Part shown: positions 16,536 to 25,644 of the stretch, piece by piece
Position numbering within the stretch: position 1 is the stretch's first letter
Layout: every line of letters begins with the position of its first letter
DNA from: Rhizobium sp. NXC24
Lineage (GTDB): Bacteria > Pseudomonadota > Alphaproteobacteria > Rhizobiales > Rhizobiaceae
Direction: 5' to 3'
Length of the DNA stretch: 64,000 nt
Assembly (NCBI RefSeq): GCF_002944315.1
Contig: NZ_CP024311.1
Location: 844,501-908,500 of the forward strand
The notes under the pieces: generated by a model
Seen by the model: only the letters and a program-made list of their open reading frames with translations
Databases searched by the model: none
Told to the model about the DNA's origin: nothing
Position numbers and translations under genes: made by a program

Positions 16536-17446
16536 CACGCGTCTCCCTTGATCGTTTCCGTCGCCTGGAAATACCAGTCCGGCCTTAAGCTGTGAAGCGA
16601 TGCCGCCGCCGCTGTCGCCTGCTCAAGATTATCGAACAGACCGAAGCAGGTGGCGCCTGAGCCGGACATGCGTGTGGCGAGCGCCCCTTGGCTCTCGATC
16701 AATTGCGAGAGCGTGGCGATTTCGTTGCAGAGCATTCGTGCCGGCGGCTCCAGATCGTTGCGCAACCCCTCAATGGTCTCGATCCATTGCATGCGGCCAT
16801 TTGTTGCCTGCAAGGGGAGTACGAATGGCGGATTGTCCTTTCGGGCCAGCATGCGAAACACCTCCGGCGTCGAAACGCCGACGAGGGGATTGCCGAGCAC
16901 CATAGCAAAAGATGGAAAGTCCGGCAGAAGTTCGATCACTTCGCCGATGCCGCGTGCGATCAGCGGGCGGCTGGCCAGGCACATTGGCACATCGGCGCCG
17001 AGCTTCAGTGCAATCGCGTTCACCACATCGGAAGGCAAGGCGAGGTCCCAGAGCCGTGCCAGCCCACGCAGGGTCGCCGCCGCATCCGCCGAGCCGCCGC
17101 CGATGCCGGAGGCGACGGGAAGGTTCTTTTCGAGATGGATGTGGACGGGCGGCGCTTCGAAACCCTCGGCATGAGCCGCCCGTCGCAGCAGATCGCGTGC
17201 CTTCAGCACCAGATTGCCGCCTGTATCCTCCTCGGCAAGAAGAGGGGAGAAGCGTCCGGACAGGCTGAATTCGTCATGCTCGCTTGCGCGAAAACCTAAA
17301 CGATCGCCATGCCGCGCAAAAGTAACGAGCATGTCGAGCAGATGATACCCATCGGCCCGCCGGCCCGTTACGTGCAGGGCCAGGTTGATCTTGGCGGGCG
17401 CCTCCTCCGTGACGTCGAAATCGTCAGCCGCAAAGATCGTCGTCAT
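16535..17446 (-). CDS. ispE: 4-diphosphocytidyl-2-C-methyl-D-erythritol kinase
   Basis: 303 residues. GHMP kinase: PAKINLALHVTGRRADGYH at 17-35 and the ATP-binding PVASGIGGGSADAA at 110-123; Lys19 and Asp121 match the catalytic pair. It performs the ATP-dependent step of the methylerythritol phosphate pathway to isopentenyl diphosphate. It starts 8 bases after the TPR gene and overlaps moaB by one base, so TPR-ispE-moaB look like one operon. Confidence 0.95.
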   Translation of the reverse strand: MTTIFAADDFDVTEEAPAKINLALHVTGRRADGYHLLDMLVTFARHGDRLGFRASEHDEFSLSGRFSPLLAEEDTGGNLVLKARDLLRRAAHAEGFEAPPVHIHLEKNLPVASGIGGGSADAAATLRGLARLWDLALPSDVVNAIALKLGADVPMCLASRPLIARGIGEVIELLPDFPSFAMVLGNPLVGVSTPEVFRMLARKDNPPFVLPLQATNGRMQWIETIEGLRNDLEPPARMLCNEIATLSQLIESQGALATRMSGSGATCFGLFDNLEQATAAAASLHSLRPDWYFQATETIKGDA

Positions 17447-17454
17447 CGAGCGTC

Positions 17455-19314
17455 TTAGGACTTCTTATCGGCCGGTGGTGGCGTTGTCGTGTTGGGCGAT
17501 GGGGTGACCGCCGGAGCCGGATCAGGCTGCTTGGTCTTGTCGACCGTCCTTGGATCATTGTCGAGCGCCGGCAGACCGTTGGCGATCTTTTCCTTGATCC
17601 TCGGAATATCTGCGTCTTCGGGCTTGGAAGCCAGTGCGCGGTTCCACTGGTAAACCGCCTCCAGCTTGCGGTTGACGCGCCAATAGGCATCGCCCAGGTG
17701 GTCGTTGATCGTGGGATCGCCGGCCTTCAACTGTGCGGCGCGCTCCAGCTCGTTCACCGCATCGTCGAAGCGGTTGAGGCGGAAATAGGCCCAGCCGAGC
17801 GAATCGACGATGTAGCCGTCATCCGGCTTCAGATCGACAGCCTTCTTGATCATATTCAGACCCTGGTCGAGGTTCATGTTCATATCGACCCAGGAGTAGC
17901 CGAGATAGTTCAGAACCTGCGGCTGGTCGGGGTTCAGCTCCAGCGCCTTCTTGAAATTCGGCTCGGCCTTGTCCCACTTCTTCAGCCGCTCATAGGCGAT
18001 GCCGCGCTGGAAGAACACGGCCCAGTCGCCGCGATTCGGCACGGCGCCAATGACTTCCGCGGCCTTATCGTAATTATCCGCCATGCCCTGGAAGTCCTTG
18101 GCGTCCGAGAGAACGCTGCCATAGGCGAGATAGCTGCGGATATCGTTGGGGTCGGAATCGATCAGCGCCTTCAGATGCTTGCGCGCATCGTCGACCTTGC
18201 CGGACTGGGCGAGCGCAAGGCCGAGCTGCAGTTCGGAGATGCGGGCCATCGGCGAGGTATTGGGCACCTTCTTGTAGAAGGAGATGGCGCGGTCCATCTG
18301 CTCCTGCTTTTCCGCAAGTCCGCCAAGCAGAACCAGCGTGTCGGCACTCTTGGGATCGAGCGTATTGGCGATCTGCAGATAAAGCGAAACGACATCTTCA
18401 GCGCCGTCGCGGTTGAGCGCCGCGCCGACGGTAAAGAGAACCGAGGCTGCACCCTGCGTGCTGTCGGTCACTTGCTGGTCCGGCGTTTGGCCCTTGTTGA
18501 TGCTGTCGCGCAGCGCGTTCAGTGGCGCGTAATTGTTGATGAGATTGTCGCCGACCGAAACGGCATCCAACGCCTTCTGCTTGTCGCCGGCTTTGGCTTC
18601 AAGCGCGGCAAGCGCCATCACGGCGCGCATGAATGTGTCGGGGGCCGTTGCGCCGCCCGCCTTGTCGAGAATGGCGTCGTTCAGGTGCGAGCGGGCGGAC
18701 TTCGTATCGCCAATGGTGATGGCAATGGCACCGGCATGGTAGTTCTTGAAGATGTTGAACCAGTCCGGCCCCTTCATCTTGTCGACCATGGCAATCGCTT
18801 CCTTGCCATGGTTGGAACCGGCGCGGGCCCAGGCCAGCAGAAGACCGGCCATCATGCGGTCGAGATCGTTCGGGCCGTCATATTTGAGAATGTCCTGCGC
18901 AGCCTTGTAGTCATGCCGGCGGATGGCATCCATGCCGCGTACGATCGTGGTGACACGTTCGACTGAGGGATCGTTTTTCAGCTCGTTGGCGTACTTCACA
19001 CCCTCTTCGAGATTGCCGTTGAGCAGCAGCGAGATCATCAGCCGCTGGCGAATCTCCGGGTTGCCCGGTTCGATCATCAGCGCCTTTTTATAAAGCGAAA
19101 TCGCGGTCTCATAGTCATGGTCTACATCGGCGGTACGGGCAGCCAGGAAGGCGCCTGCGAAGGTATCGACATTTTCCGCATCGAAGGTCACCGGGGCGCT
19201 GGCCTCCGGCGTTGCCGGGGCATCCACCGCGCGCGCGCTATTCAGCGCGGCCATCGAGAGGATCGCCGCCAGGGCTGCGCCCGAGAGGAAACGAATGGCA
19301 AGTCTCTGCCGCAT
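17455..19314 (-). CDS. Periplasmic/exported tetratricopeptide repeat protein
   Basis: 619 residues from ATG 19314, with AAAGG 8 bases upstream. A signal peptide (about 1-30, ending SARAVDA) is followed by roughly ten or more TPR units through to about residue 560, including clear ones such as PQVLNYLGYSWVDMNMNLDQ and YIVDSLGWAYFRLNRFDDA. The tail is rich in Pro and Thr. TPR arrays bind other proteins; exported ones often assist envelope assembly. Its place between polyprenyl synthase and ispE is common in rhizobia, but a functional link is not shown. Confidence 0.85.
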   Translation of the reverse strand: MRQRLAIRFLSGAALAAILSMAALNSARAVDAPATPEASAPVTFDAENVDTFAGAFLAARTADVDHDYETAISLYKKALMIEPGNPEIRQRLMISLLLNGNLEEGVKYANELKNDPSVERVTTIVRGMDAIRRHDYKAAQDILKYDGPNDLDRMMAGLLLAWARAGSNHGKEAIAMVDKMKGPDWFNIFKNYHAGAIAITIGDTKSARSHLNDAILDKAGGATAPDTFMRAVMALAALEAKAGDKQKALDAVSVGDNLINNYAPLNALRDSINKGQTPDQQVTDSTQGAASVLFTVGAALNRDGAEDVVSLYLQIANTLDPKSADTLVLLGGLAEKQEQMDRAISFYKKVPNTSPMARISELQLGLALAQSGKVDDARKHLKALIDSDPNDIRSYLAYGSVLSDAKDFQGMADNYDKAAEVIGAVPNRGDWAVFFQRGIAYERLKKWDKAEPNFKKALELNPDQPQVLNYLGYSWVDMNMNLDQGLNMIKKAVDLKPDDGYIVDSLGWAYFRLNRFDDAVNELERAAQLKAGDPTINDHLGDAYWRVNRKLEAVYQWNRALASKPEDADIPRIKEKIANGLPALDNDPRTVDKTKQPDPAPAVTPSPNTTTPPPADKKS

Positions 19315-19435
19315 TAGTAAGCCTTTCATCAAGGGATTTGCCGGTGAGAGCGCCGGCGGCACGCGTTCGTGTCAATTGATTCACAACAGGATGGCTTTTT
19401 TGAAGCGCTCCTGCAAGAAATTCGGCCGGCGGCGA

Positions 19436-20452
19436 TTAGTTCACGCGTTCGATGCAGAAATCGATCACTTCCATGAGCGCGGATTTCCACGGCGTTTCCG
19501 GTAGCGGCGCCAGTGCGTCGCGGGCGATGGTGCCGTAATGAACGGCACGGGCGATGGTGTCGGTGAGCGCACCATATTTGGTGATCAGACCCAACGCCTT
19601 TTCCAGGTTCTCGTCGCTGTTGTTGCCGGTCTCGATCGCGTCGCGCCAGAAAGCGCGCTCTTTTTCGGTGCCGCGGCGATAGGCGAGAATGACCGGAAGC
19701 GTGATCTTGCCCTCGCGGAAATCGTCGCCGACATTCTTGCCGAGATCGGCGGCCTTGCCGCCGTAGTCCAGCGCATCGTCGACCAGTTGGAAGGCGAGGC
19801 CGAGATTGGTGCCGTAGGACTTCAGCGCATTGCGCTCGGCCTTGCCGGCATTGGCGACGATCGGTCCGACTTCGGCGGCGGCGGCAAACAGCGCCGCCGT
19901 CTTGGCGCGGATGACGGAGAGATAATCATCTTCCGTCGTTTCCATGTTCTTGGAGACGGAGAGCTGCAGCACTTCGCCTTCGGCGATGACGCAGGCAGCC
20001 GAGGACAAGACGTCGAGAGCATCGAGCGAGCCGACCTCGACCATCATGCGGAAAGCCTGGCCGAGCAGGAAGTCGCCGACAAGGACGCTCGCCTGGTTGC
20101 CCCAGATCATGCGGGCCGTGGACTTGCCGCGGCGCAGATCGCTTTCGTCCACCACGTCATCGTGCAACAATGTCGCCGTGTGCAGGAATTCGACTGAGGT
20201 GGCGAGCTTGATGTGATTGTCGCCCTGATAGCCATAGAGCGCGGCCGAGGCGATGGTCAGCATCGGGCGCAGGCGCTTGCCGCCGGAAGAGATCAGGTGC
20301 TCGGCAACTTCGGGGATCATCTGCACATCGGAGCCGGCTTTCGACAGGATGAGCTGGTTGACGCGTTCCATATCCGCCTTGGTCAGGTCCACCAATGGCT
20401 TGATGGAGGCCAGTTTATTCTTGCTTTCTTCAAGCGGTATCACGACGCCCAA
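19436..20452 (-). CDS. ispB: Trans-polyprenyl diphosphate synthase (quinone side chain)
   Basis: 338 residues from TTG 20452, where AGGAG sits 9 bases upstream; the open frame extends further but its sequence is unlike the family. Both aspartate-rich motifs are present: DDVVD at 98-102 and DDALD at 225-229, with GGKRLRP near 58-63 binding isopentenyl diphosphate. The enzyme makes the long prenyl tail of ubiquinone, probably C50 in this group, which UbiA (45397) then attaches. Chain length cannot be read reliably by eye. Confidence 0.92.
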   Translation of the reverse strand: MGVVIPLEESKNKLASIKPLVDLTKADMERVNQLILSKAGSDVQMIPEVAEHLISSGGKRLRPMLTIASAALYGYQGDNHIKLATSVEFLHTATLLHDDVVDESDLRRGKSTARMIWGNQASVLVGDFLLGQAFRMMVEVGSLDALDVLSSAACVIAEGEVLQLSVSKNMETTEDDYLSVIRAKTAALFAAAAEVGPIVANAGKAERNALKSYGTNLGLAFQLVDDALDYGGKAADLGKNVGDDFREGKITLPVILAYRRGTEKERAFWRDAIETGNNSDENLEKALGLITKYGALTDTIARAVHYGTIARDALAPLPETPWKSALMEVIDFCIERVN

Positions 20453-20560
20453 CGATCCGGACTCCTGTTCATTTTCTGCAAAGCACAATAAGAAGGGGCG
20501 AAAGAGGCGGCAAGAGGCGATTTGTCTCGTCTCGCAAATTTGACAGGAAACCCAAGGCTT

Positions 20561-20791
20561 ATGCACGAGCTGATACGCACCAATGATCCCGTTTTACTCT
20601 CCTTCGCCGAGAGCCTGATGAAGGACGCCGGGATTCATTGCTTCGTCGCAGATCAGGCCATGAGTGTTCTCGAGGGCTCGCTCGGCATGCTGCCGCGTCG
20701 TTTCATGGTCGAGGATGAGCGCGCCGATCAGGCCCGGCGCATTCTCATCGATGCCGGCCTCGGCGACGAGCTGCGCCCAGCGCGCGGCTGA
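20561..20791 (+). CDS. DUF2007-family small protein
   Basis: 76 residues beginning MHELIRTNDPVLLSFAESLM; the family signal is the DUF2007 fold with a signal-transduction-like alpha-beta unit (AESLMKDAGIHCFVADQ, then RRFMVEDERADQARRILIDAG). Some members fuse to metal- or nucleotide-binding parts, but the function is not known. It is divergent from ispB and ends 8 bases before trmN6, so the two are co-transcribed. Confidence 0.8.
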   Translation: MHELIRTNDPVLLSFAESLMKDAGIHCFVADQAMSVLEGSLGMLPRRFMVEDERADQARRILIDAGLGDELRPARG

Positions 20792-20799
20792 GGTTCGTC

Positions 20800-21576
20800 A
20801 TGGCCGATGACCTTTCCGAAACCATCGACGCCTTCCATCGCGGCGGGTTCCATATCGTCCAGCCGAAGGGCAGGGGCCATCGCTCCGGCATGGACGCCAT
20901 GTTGCTCGCTGCTCTCGTGGCCGATGACCGCAGCATAAGGGTGGCCGATCTCGGTGCGGGGGCGGGCGCAGCCGGCATGGCCGTGGCCTCCCGGCTTGAA
21001 CGGGCGGAGGTGGTGCTGTTCGAGCGCTCGCCGGAAATGGCCGAGTTCGCCCGCAAGAGCCTGGCGCTTTCGGAAAATGCCCGCTTCGCCGGCCGTGTCG
21101 CTGTTGTCGAGGCCGATGTGACCCTGACCGCGAAGGCCCGCAACGACGCCGGCCTGATCGATGACAGCTTCCATCATGTCATTATGAACCCGCCCTTCAA
21201 CGATGCCAGCGACAGGCTGACACCGGATGCGTTGAAAGCGCAGGCGCATGCCATGACCGATGGCCTGTTCGAAAGATGGGTGCGAACGGCAGGCGCGATC
21301 ATGATTCCCGGCGGTCAACTGTCGTTGATCGCCCGGCCACAATCGATCGGCGAGATCATCGCCGCTTGCGGCCGTCGGTTCGGCGGTATCGAGATCACGC
21401 CCATCCATCCGCGGGACGGTGAAAATGCCGTCCGCATCCTAGTGACGGCAATCAAGGGCTCACGGGCGCGGCTGGCGCTGCGGGCGCCGCTGATCATGCA
21501 TGGCGAGGGGACGCACAAATTCTCCGACTTCGTCGACGACCTCAACAATGGCCGCGCCGCCTATTCCCGAAAGTAG
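20800..21576 (+). CDS. trmN6: tRNA1(Val) (adenine37-N6)-methyltransferase-like protein
   Basis: 258 residues. Class I methyltransferase with the S-adenosylmethionine motif DLGAGAG at 50-56 and the adenine-N6 motif NPPF at 130-133. The N-terminal GHRSGMDAMLLAA segment is typical of the TrmN6/YfiC group, which methylates A37 of valine tRNA; closely related enzymes methylate other N6 or glutamine targets, so the substrate is inferred. ATG 20800, 8 bases after DUF2007. Confidence 0.85.
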   Translation: MADDLSETIDAFHRGGFHIVQPKGRGHRSGMDAMLLAALVADDRSIRVADLGAGAGAAGMAVASRLERAEVVLFERSPEMAEFARKSLALSENARFAGRVAVVEADVTLTAKARNDAGLIDDSFHHVIMNPPFNDASDRLTPDALKAQAHAMTDGLFERWVRTAGAIMIPGGQLSLIARPQSIGEIIAACGRRFGGIEITPIHPRDGENAVRILVTAIKGSRARLALRAPLIMHGEGTHKFSDFVDDLNNGRAAYSRK

Positions 21577-21624
21577 TGTGCCGTCCCGCAAGCATGACGC
21601 GGTTTTCGGCAAGATTATCCGAAA

Positions 21625-22971
21625 TCAGGGCATGCCCCGGAACGCATCGAAGATCAGCTTGACGTTCAGCATGGCGATGGCGAAGGCGATGATATAGGCG
21701 ACGGTGCTCAGCCAGCGCGGCGCGACGAGATCGCCCATTTTGGTCTTGTCGGCGGTGAACATGACCAACGGGAAGACGGCAAAGGAAAGTTGCAGGCTGA
21801 GCACGACCTGGGTCAAGATCAGCAGATCCGCCGTACCGGAATCGCCGTACCATATGGTGACGACCCCGGCCGGAGCGATCGCCAGTCCGCGTGTCACGAT
21901 GCGGCGCAGCCACGGTTTCACCTTGAGCCGCAGAAAACCTTCCATGACGATCTGCCCGGCAAGCGTTGCCGTCACCGTGGAGTTGAGGCCGCAACAGAGA
22001 AGCGCGATCCCGAACAGTGTAGGCGCGATCGCCAGGCCGAGAAGCGGAGCCAGCAGCGATTCCGCCTGAGCGAGTTCCACGACATCGGTGTGGCCATGCG
22101 CGTGAAACGCCGCGCCGGCGAGAATGAGGATAGAAGCGTTGATGAGCAGGGCGAAGGTTAGTGCAACGGTCGAATCGATCGTGGCATAGGTCAGCGCCTC
22201 TTTCTTTTCCGGCAGCGTATGGCCGAAGGCACGCGTCTGCACGATGCCGGAATGCAGATAGAGATTGTGCGGCATGACCGTCGCGCCGAGGATGCCGAGC
22301 GCGAGATAGAGCATGTTCGGATCCCTGACGATCTCAGTCGTCGGGAAGAAGCCCTTGATGACCTCGCCCCAATTGGGATCGGCAAGGAAGAGCTGGATGC
22401 CGAAACAGAAGGCGATGACGCCGAGCAGGGTGATGATCAGCGCCTCTACCCAGCGAAAGCCCAGCCGCTGAAGGAAAAGAATGAGAAACACGTCGAAGGC
22501 GGTGACCAGCACGCCGAGTTCGAGCGGCAGGCCGAAAACGAGATTGAGGCCGATGGCGGTGCCGACGACTTCTGCGATATCCGTCGCGATGATGGCAATC
22601 TCCGCCATTGCCCACAGCGGCACTGAGACGTAGCGCGGATAGGCGTCCCGGCAGGCTTGAGCCAGATCGCGGCCGGTGGCGATTGCGAGACGCGCACAGA
22701 GCGCCTGCAGCACAACGGCCATGATGTTGGACAGCAATGCGACGGTCAGCAGGGCATAGCCGAATTTCGATCCGCCGGCGAGCGAGGTCGCCCAGTTGCC
22801 GGGGTCCATATAGCCGACCGCGACAAGATAGCCCGGACCTGCGAAAGCGGCGACGCGACGCAGCACCGAGCCGCCCTTGGCGGTTTCGACCGAGCGATAA
22901 ACATCGGAAAGAGTGGCCTCTTGTCGGTCATGGCGCCAGCCGGCATCGGGCTTGGGTTTCATAAGATCCAT
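21625..22971 (-). CDS. mntH: Nramp-family manganese transporter
   Basis: 448 residues from ATG 22971 with GGAAG upstream. Eleven or so membrane segments; the metal-binding motifs DPGN (56-59, first helix) and MPHN (233-236, sixth helix) are intact, so it should import Mn2+ (and Fe2+) with protons. An open frame continues upstream into a His-rich stretch, but that is only the complement of the methionine-rich gene and is not part of this protein. A Mur-like box lies 45-68 bases upstream of the start, matching the known control of mntH by Mur in Rhizobium. Confidence 0.94.
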   Translation of the reverse strand: MDLMKPKPDAGWRHDRQEATLSDVYRSVETAKGGSVLRRVAAFAGPGYLVAVGYMDPGNWATSLAGGSKFGYALLTVALLSNIMAVVLQALCARLAIATGRDLAQACRDAYPRYVSVPLWAMAEIAIIATDIAEVVGTAIGLNLVFGLPLELGVLVTAFDVFLILFLQRLGFRWVEALIITLLGVIAFCFGIQLFLADPNWGEVIKGFFPTTEIVRDPNMLYLALGILGATVMPHNLYLHSGIVQTRAFGHTLPEKKEALTYATIDSTVALTFALLINASILILAGAAFHAHGHTDVVELAQAESLLAPLLGLAIAPTLFGIALLCCGLNSTVTATLAGQIVMEGFLRLKVKPWLRRIVTRGLAIAPAGVVTIWYGDSGTADLLILTQVVLSLQLSFAVFPLVMFTADKTKMGDLVAPRWLSTVAYIIAFAIAMLNVKLIFDAFRGMP

Positions 22972-23015
22972 GGGGCTTCCGCAGGCTTCGATACTGCGAG
23001 AGGTATGCGGTTTAG

Positions 23016-23039
23016 AATGATAATGCAATTCATTCGCAA
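23016..23039. promoter_or_regulatory. Mur/Fur-type box upstream of mntH
   Basis: AATGATAATGCAATTCATTC followed by GCAA is an AT-rich dyad-like site (GAATGATAATGC against GCAATTCATTC) of Fur-superfamily type. In rhizobia the Fur relative Mur represses mntH and sit genes with manganese. It may also affect the divergent methionine-rich gene. No Mn riboswitch sequence was seen in this leader. Confidence 0.45.
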
Positions 23040-23262
23040 CAGGAAAAACCATTCCCGCTCGCATTCGCCTCGGCTGTGGCATTCCTGCAATCCGTAATAG
23101 CGGAGAAAAATCCGCGATAGTGACGATTGTTTCATATTGCGGCGGATGCATCTCCATTCTGTTGGAGGAAAGATAATAGGAACAATTTTTTATATTGAAC
23201 GCTATTTTTGGTTCTTCTATCCAAACTCTCATCGAGAGCCGAAACGCGGCTGAGCACCGGAG

Positions 23263-23613
23263 ATGACCGATATGAACCCCGCCATGAACATGATGCCGAT
23301 GATGAATCCGATGATGGGTGGCATGATGAACCCGATGATGAACGGCATGATGATGCCGATGATGAACCCCATGATGGGCGGCATGCCGATGATGAATGGC
23401 ATGATGATGCCCATGATGCAGATGATGATGAGCAAGATGACGTGCAAAATGACGCCGAAGGGCATGGTTTGCGAGATGATGCCGATGGAAGGCATGGACA
23501 AGGACATGTTCATGGAATGCTGCAAGCGCATGATGTCCATGATGTCGTCGGGCATGCCGATGATGATGATGTGCGGCAACATGATGATGTGCTGCACGAT
23601 GGAAGCGGCCTGA
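23263..23613 (+). CDS. Methionine-rich (46 percent Met) cysteine-containing small protein
   Basis: 116 residues containing 53 methionines and 7 cysteines. Residues 1-56 are built of short repeats such as MMNPMMGG and MMNGMMMP. Residues 57-116 mix Met with Lys, Glu and Cys ([21 protein letters not shown]). No signal peptide or long hydrophobic helix of normal type is evident. Met and Cys runs bind soft metals such as Cu(I), so a copper-binding, storage or sensing protein is a reasonable guess, but the divergent neighbour is a manganese transporter. ATG 23272, with GGAG 9 bases before it, is an equally good start. A terminator follows, which supports a real gene. Confidence 0.7.
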   Translation: MTDMNPAMNMMPMMNPMMGGMMNPMMNGMMMPMMNPMMGGMPMMNGMMMPMMQMMMSKMTCKMTPKGMVCEMMPMEGMDKDMFMECCKRMMSMMSSGMPMMMMCGNMMMCCTMEAA

Positions 23614-23661
23614 TTCATCCGGTCGCAACCAGGAATAACAAGCAGACCTCCATCTGCCTCC

Positions 23662-23689
23662 GGCCGTCCGCAAGGGCGGCCTCTTTTTA
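23662..23689. terminator. Terminator between the Met-rich and XRE genes
   Basis: GGCCGTCC, loop GCAA, GGGCGGCC then CTCTTTTTATT, 48 bases past the Met-rich stop and just before the convergent XRE stop. Confidence 0.85.
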
Positions 23690-23700
23690 TTCGCGGCATC

Positions 23701-24327
23701 TTAGCCCCGGACTTCCTCGACATAGGTGGTGACAAGATAGAGCACGGCTTCGCTGCTGGTCATATTGCGGTAGCTATGGGCGACATCGGCGTCGAAGATT
23801 GCGGCGTCGCCTTCGCCAAGGAGTTGCGGCGGGTGTTTGCCCGCGACGATTTCCACCGTGCCGCGCGAGACGACAAGGTTCTCGATCGTGCCATGATGAT
23901 GCGCCTCGGCGGTCTCCGTATGATAGGGCGCGATACGCAGCTCGTAAAATTCGACCTTGCGTTCGCTTTCATAGGGAAAGAGCGCCCGCGTCTGGAATTT
24001 GCCTTCGGAGGCGGACAGGACCTTCGTCTTGGCGTGGGTCAGCACCTGCAGCGAGGTGGTGTCGTGCGGCTCAGCGATCAGGAAGCCGCAGGGGACATCC
24101 AGCGCTGCGGCAATCTTCCAGAGGATGCTGATCGTCGGGCTGCTTTTGCCGGTTTCGATCTGACCAAGCATGGCGCGGCTGACGCCGGAGATTTTTGCCA
24201 GCCGATCCAGCGAATAGCCGCGGCGCGTGCGCAACCGGCGAAGATTCTGGCCGGTCAATGCCGAGATTTCGTCGACTGTCTCGGCTCTTGAGACCACATG
24301 CAGGGGTTCGACCGATTCAAGCGCCAT
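23701..24327 (-). CDS. XRE-family regulator with C-terminal cupin
   Basis: 208 residues. The helix-turn-helix (about 25-80, LRRLRTRRGYSLDRLAKISG) recognises DNA; the C-terminal cupin (about 120-200, AEAHHHGTIENLVVSRGTVE) has the metal- or ligand-binding histidines. Members control amino acid, polyamine or exporter genes in response to small molecules. Start ATG 24327 overlaps the last codons of a 59-residue gene, so its translation probably depends on that gene; a TTG at 24342 is an in-frame alternative without support. Confidence 0.88.
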   Translation of the reverse strand: MALESVEPLHVVSRAETVDEISALTGQNLRRLRTRRGYSLDRLAKISGVSRAMLGQIETGKSSPTISILWKIAAALDVPCGFLIAEPHDTTSLQVLTHAKTKVLSASEGKFQTRALFPYESERKVEFYELRIAPYHTETAEAHHHGTIENLVVSRGTVEIVAGKHPPQLLGEGDAAIFDADVAHSYRNMTSSEAVLYLVTTYVEEVRG

Positions 24328-24496
24328 AGCTTGGATTACCAAGCGGCATCACCGGGACGAAACCCATGAAAGGAATCCACATCAGGAAAGGCTGCGCGGG
24401 CCATGCGGAAACGGGAACCTGCTGTATCGGCGCACTTTTGGCGCGGGCATCGCGATAAGCTTGGAAATCGATGACGTTGGCAGCCTGGCCGGACAT
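24317..24496 (-). CDS. 59-residue protein overlapping the XRE regulator
   Basis: Reading on the minus strand from ATG 24496, 59 codons end in TGA at 24317, 11 bases inside the regulator gene. AGGAG lies 6 bases before the ATG, while the regulator itself has no good site. The peptide begins MSGQAANVIDFQAYRDARAK, a soluble charged part, and continues with a hydrophobic, Met/Pro/Trp-rich part (PFLMWIPFMGFVPVMPLG). I do not recognise it. The IDFQAYRDARA pattern looks like a short interaction helix. The overlap suggests it was missed because of its length and is a leader or partner of the regulator. Confidence 0.7.
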   Translation of the reverse strand: MSGQAANVIDFQAYRDARAKSAPIQQVPVSAWPAQPFLMWIPFMGFVPVMPLGNPSYGA

Positions 24497-24770
24497 ACGG
24501 AACTCCTGATCACAGTCCCATAAATCTATTTTTTTGATCGACTAATGTAGAGGGAGCGGCGCCCAATCTTGACGGACACGGAGAAATGTTTTTCCCGGCT
24601 GCCGTTCTTGCAGCGAAAGCCCGTCCTCTCTTCCTTCGTCCCTCTGCTGATCGGCAAAAAAACATGGCGGCCAGGCAGGGAACCGGGCGCGAAATGCAAT
24701 GATGGATGTTGCGTTTGCCGTTTCCATGCATACATCACCTGCAGCAAACATCATGAATCAGGGATGACGA

Positions 24771-25628
24771 ATGGCTGGATTTTTTAGGCGCATGCTTCCG
24801 AAGCGGTTTCGCAAGGAAAAGGTGGTCATTCCTGTCGTCCGGCTGAGTGGTGTCATCGCCTCCGGCGGCCCCCTCCGGCAATCGCTCAATCTTGCGGGCG
24901 TGTCTCAGGCGCTGGAAAAGGCCTTCGGCATGAAGGCAGCCCCGGCCGTCGCGCTCGTCATCAATTCTCCCGGCGGTTCGCCGGTGCAATCGCGGATGAT
25001 CTATAACCGCATCCGCGATCTTGCCCGCGAGAAAGAGAAGAAGGTGCTGGTTTTCGTCGAGGATGTGGCGGCATCCGGCGGCTATATGATCGCGCTCGCC
25101 GGCGATGAGATCATTGCCGATGCCACCTCCATCGTTGGTTCCATCGGCGTCGTCTCCGGCGGCTTCGGTTTTCCGGAGCTTTTGAAGAAGCTCGGTGTCG
25201 AGCGCCGCGTCTATACAGCCGGCGAAAACAAGGTGATCCTCGATCCGTTCCAGCCGGAGAAGGAAAAGGACATCGAGTATCTGAAGAGCCTGCAATTGGA
25301 GATTCACAAGGTCTTCATCGACATGGTGCGCGAACGCCGGGCAAGTAAGCTGGCGGCGGATGAGGTCGTATTCTCCGGCCTCTTCTGGACCGGCGGTCGC
25401 GGTCTGGAACTCGGCCTCATCGACGGGCTCGGTGATATGCGCCAGGAGCTGAAGAAGCGTTTCGGCGACAAGATCAAGCTCGAGCTGGTCACCACGCCTC
25501 GCAGCCTCTTCGGCCGTCGCGCACCGGGCATTTCCCTTTCAGGCATGGACGGCATCGGCGCCGGCCTTGCCTCCGGACTTGCAGAGGTGGCAGAGGAAAA
25601 GGCATTGTGGGGGCGGTACGGATTGTAA
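24771..25628 (+). CDS. S49 family peptidase (SppA/SohB type)
   Basis: 285 residues, a short SppA form with one catalytic domain. Nucleophile Ser102 sits in VAASGGYM and the general base Lys154 in GENKVILDPF, giving the Ser-Lys dyad. There is no clear membrane anchor: the N-terminus is basic (RRMLPKRFRKEK), so it may be a peripheral or cytoplasmic form. The family digests signal peptides and other membrane peptides. AGGG lies 7 bases before the ATG. Next come a small membrane protein 16 bases on and glyQ. Confidence 0.9.
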   Translation: MAGFFRRMLPKRFRKEKVVIPVVRLSGVIASGGPLRQSLNLAGVSQALEKAFGMKAAPAVALVINSPGGSPVQSRMIYNRIRDLAREKEKKVLVFVEDVAASGGYMIALAGDEIIADATSIVGSIGVVSGGFGFPELLKKLGVERRVYTAGENKVILDPFQPEKEKDIEYLKSLQLEIHKVFIDMVRERRASKLAADEVVFSGLFWTGGRGLELGLIDGLGDMRQELKKRFGDKIKLELVTTPRSLFGRRAPGISLSGMDGIGAGLASGLAEVAEEKALWGRYGL

Positions 25629-25644
25629 TCGGGAGCGCTGCGTG

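Noticed and set aside
22972..23262. Manganese (yybP-ykoY) riboswitch in the mntH leader
   Set aside because: I looked for the conserved GGGGAG-type core and did not find it; a protein-binding Mur-like box explains the region better.
22972..23673. His-rich N-terminal extension of MntH on the minus strand
   Set aside because: It is the complement of the ATG-rich methionine gene (CAT codons read as His). The start at 22971 has a ribosome binding site and fits the Nramp family.
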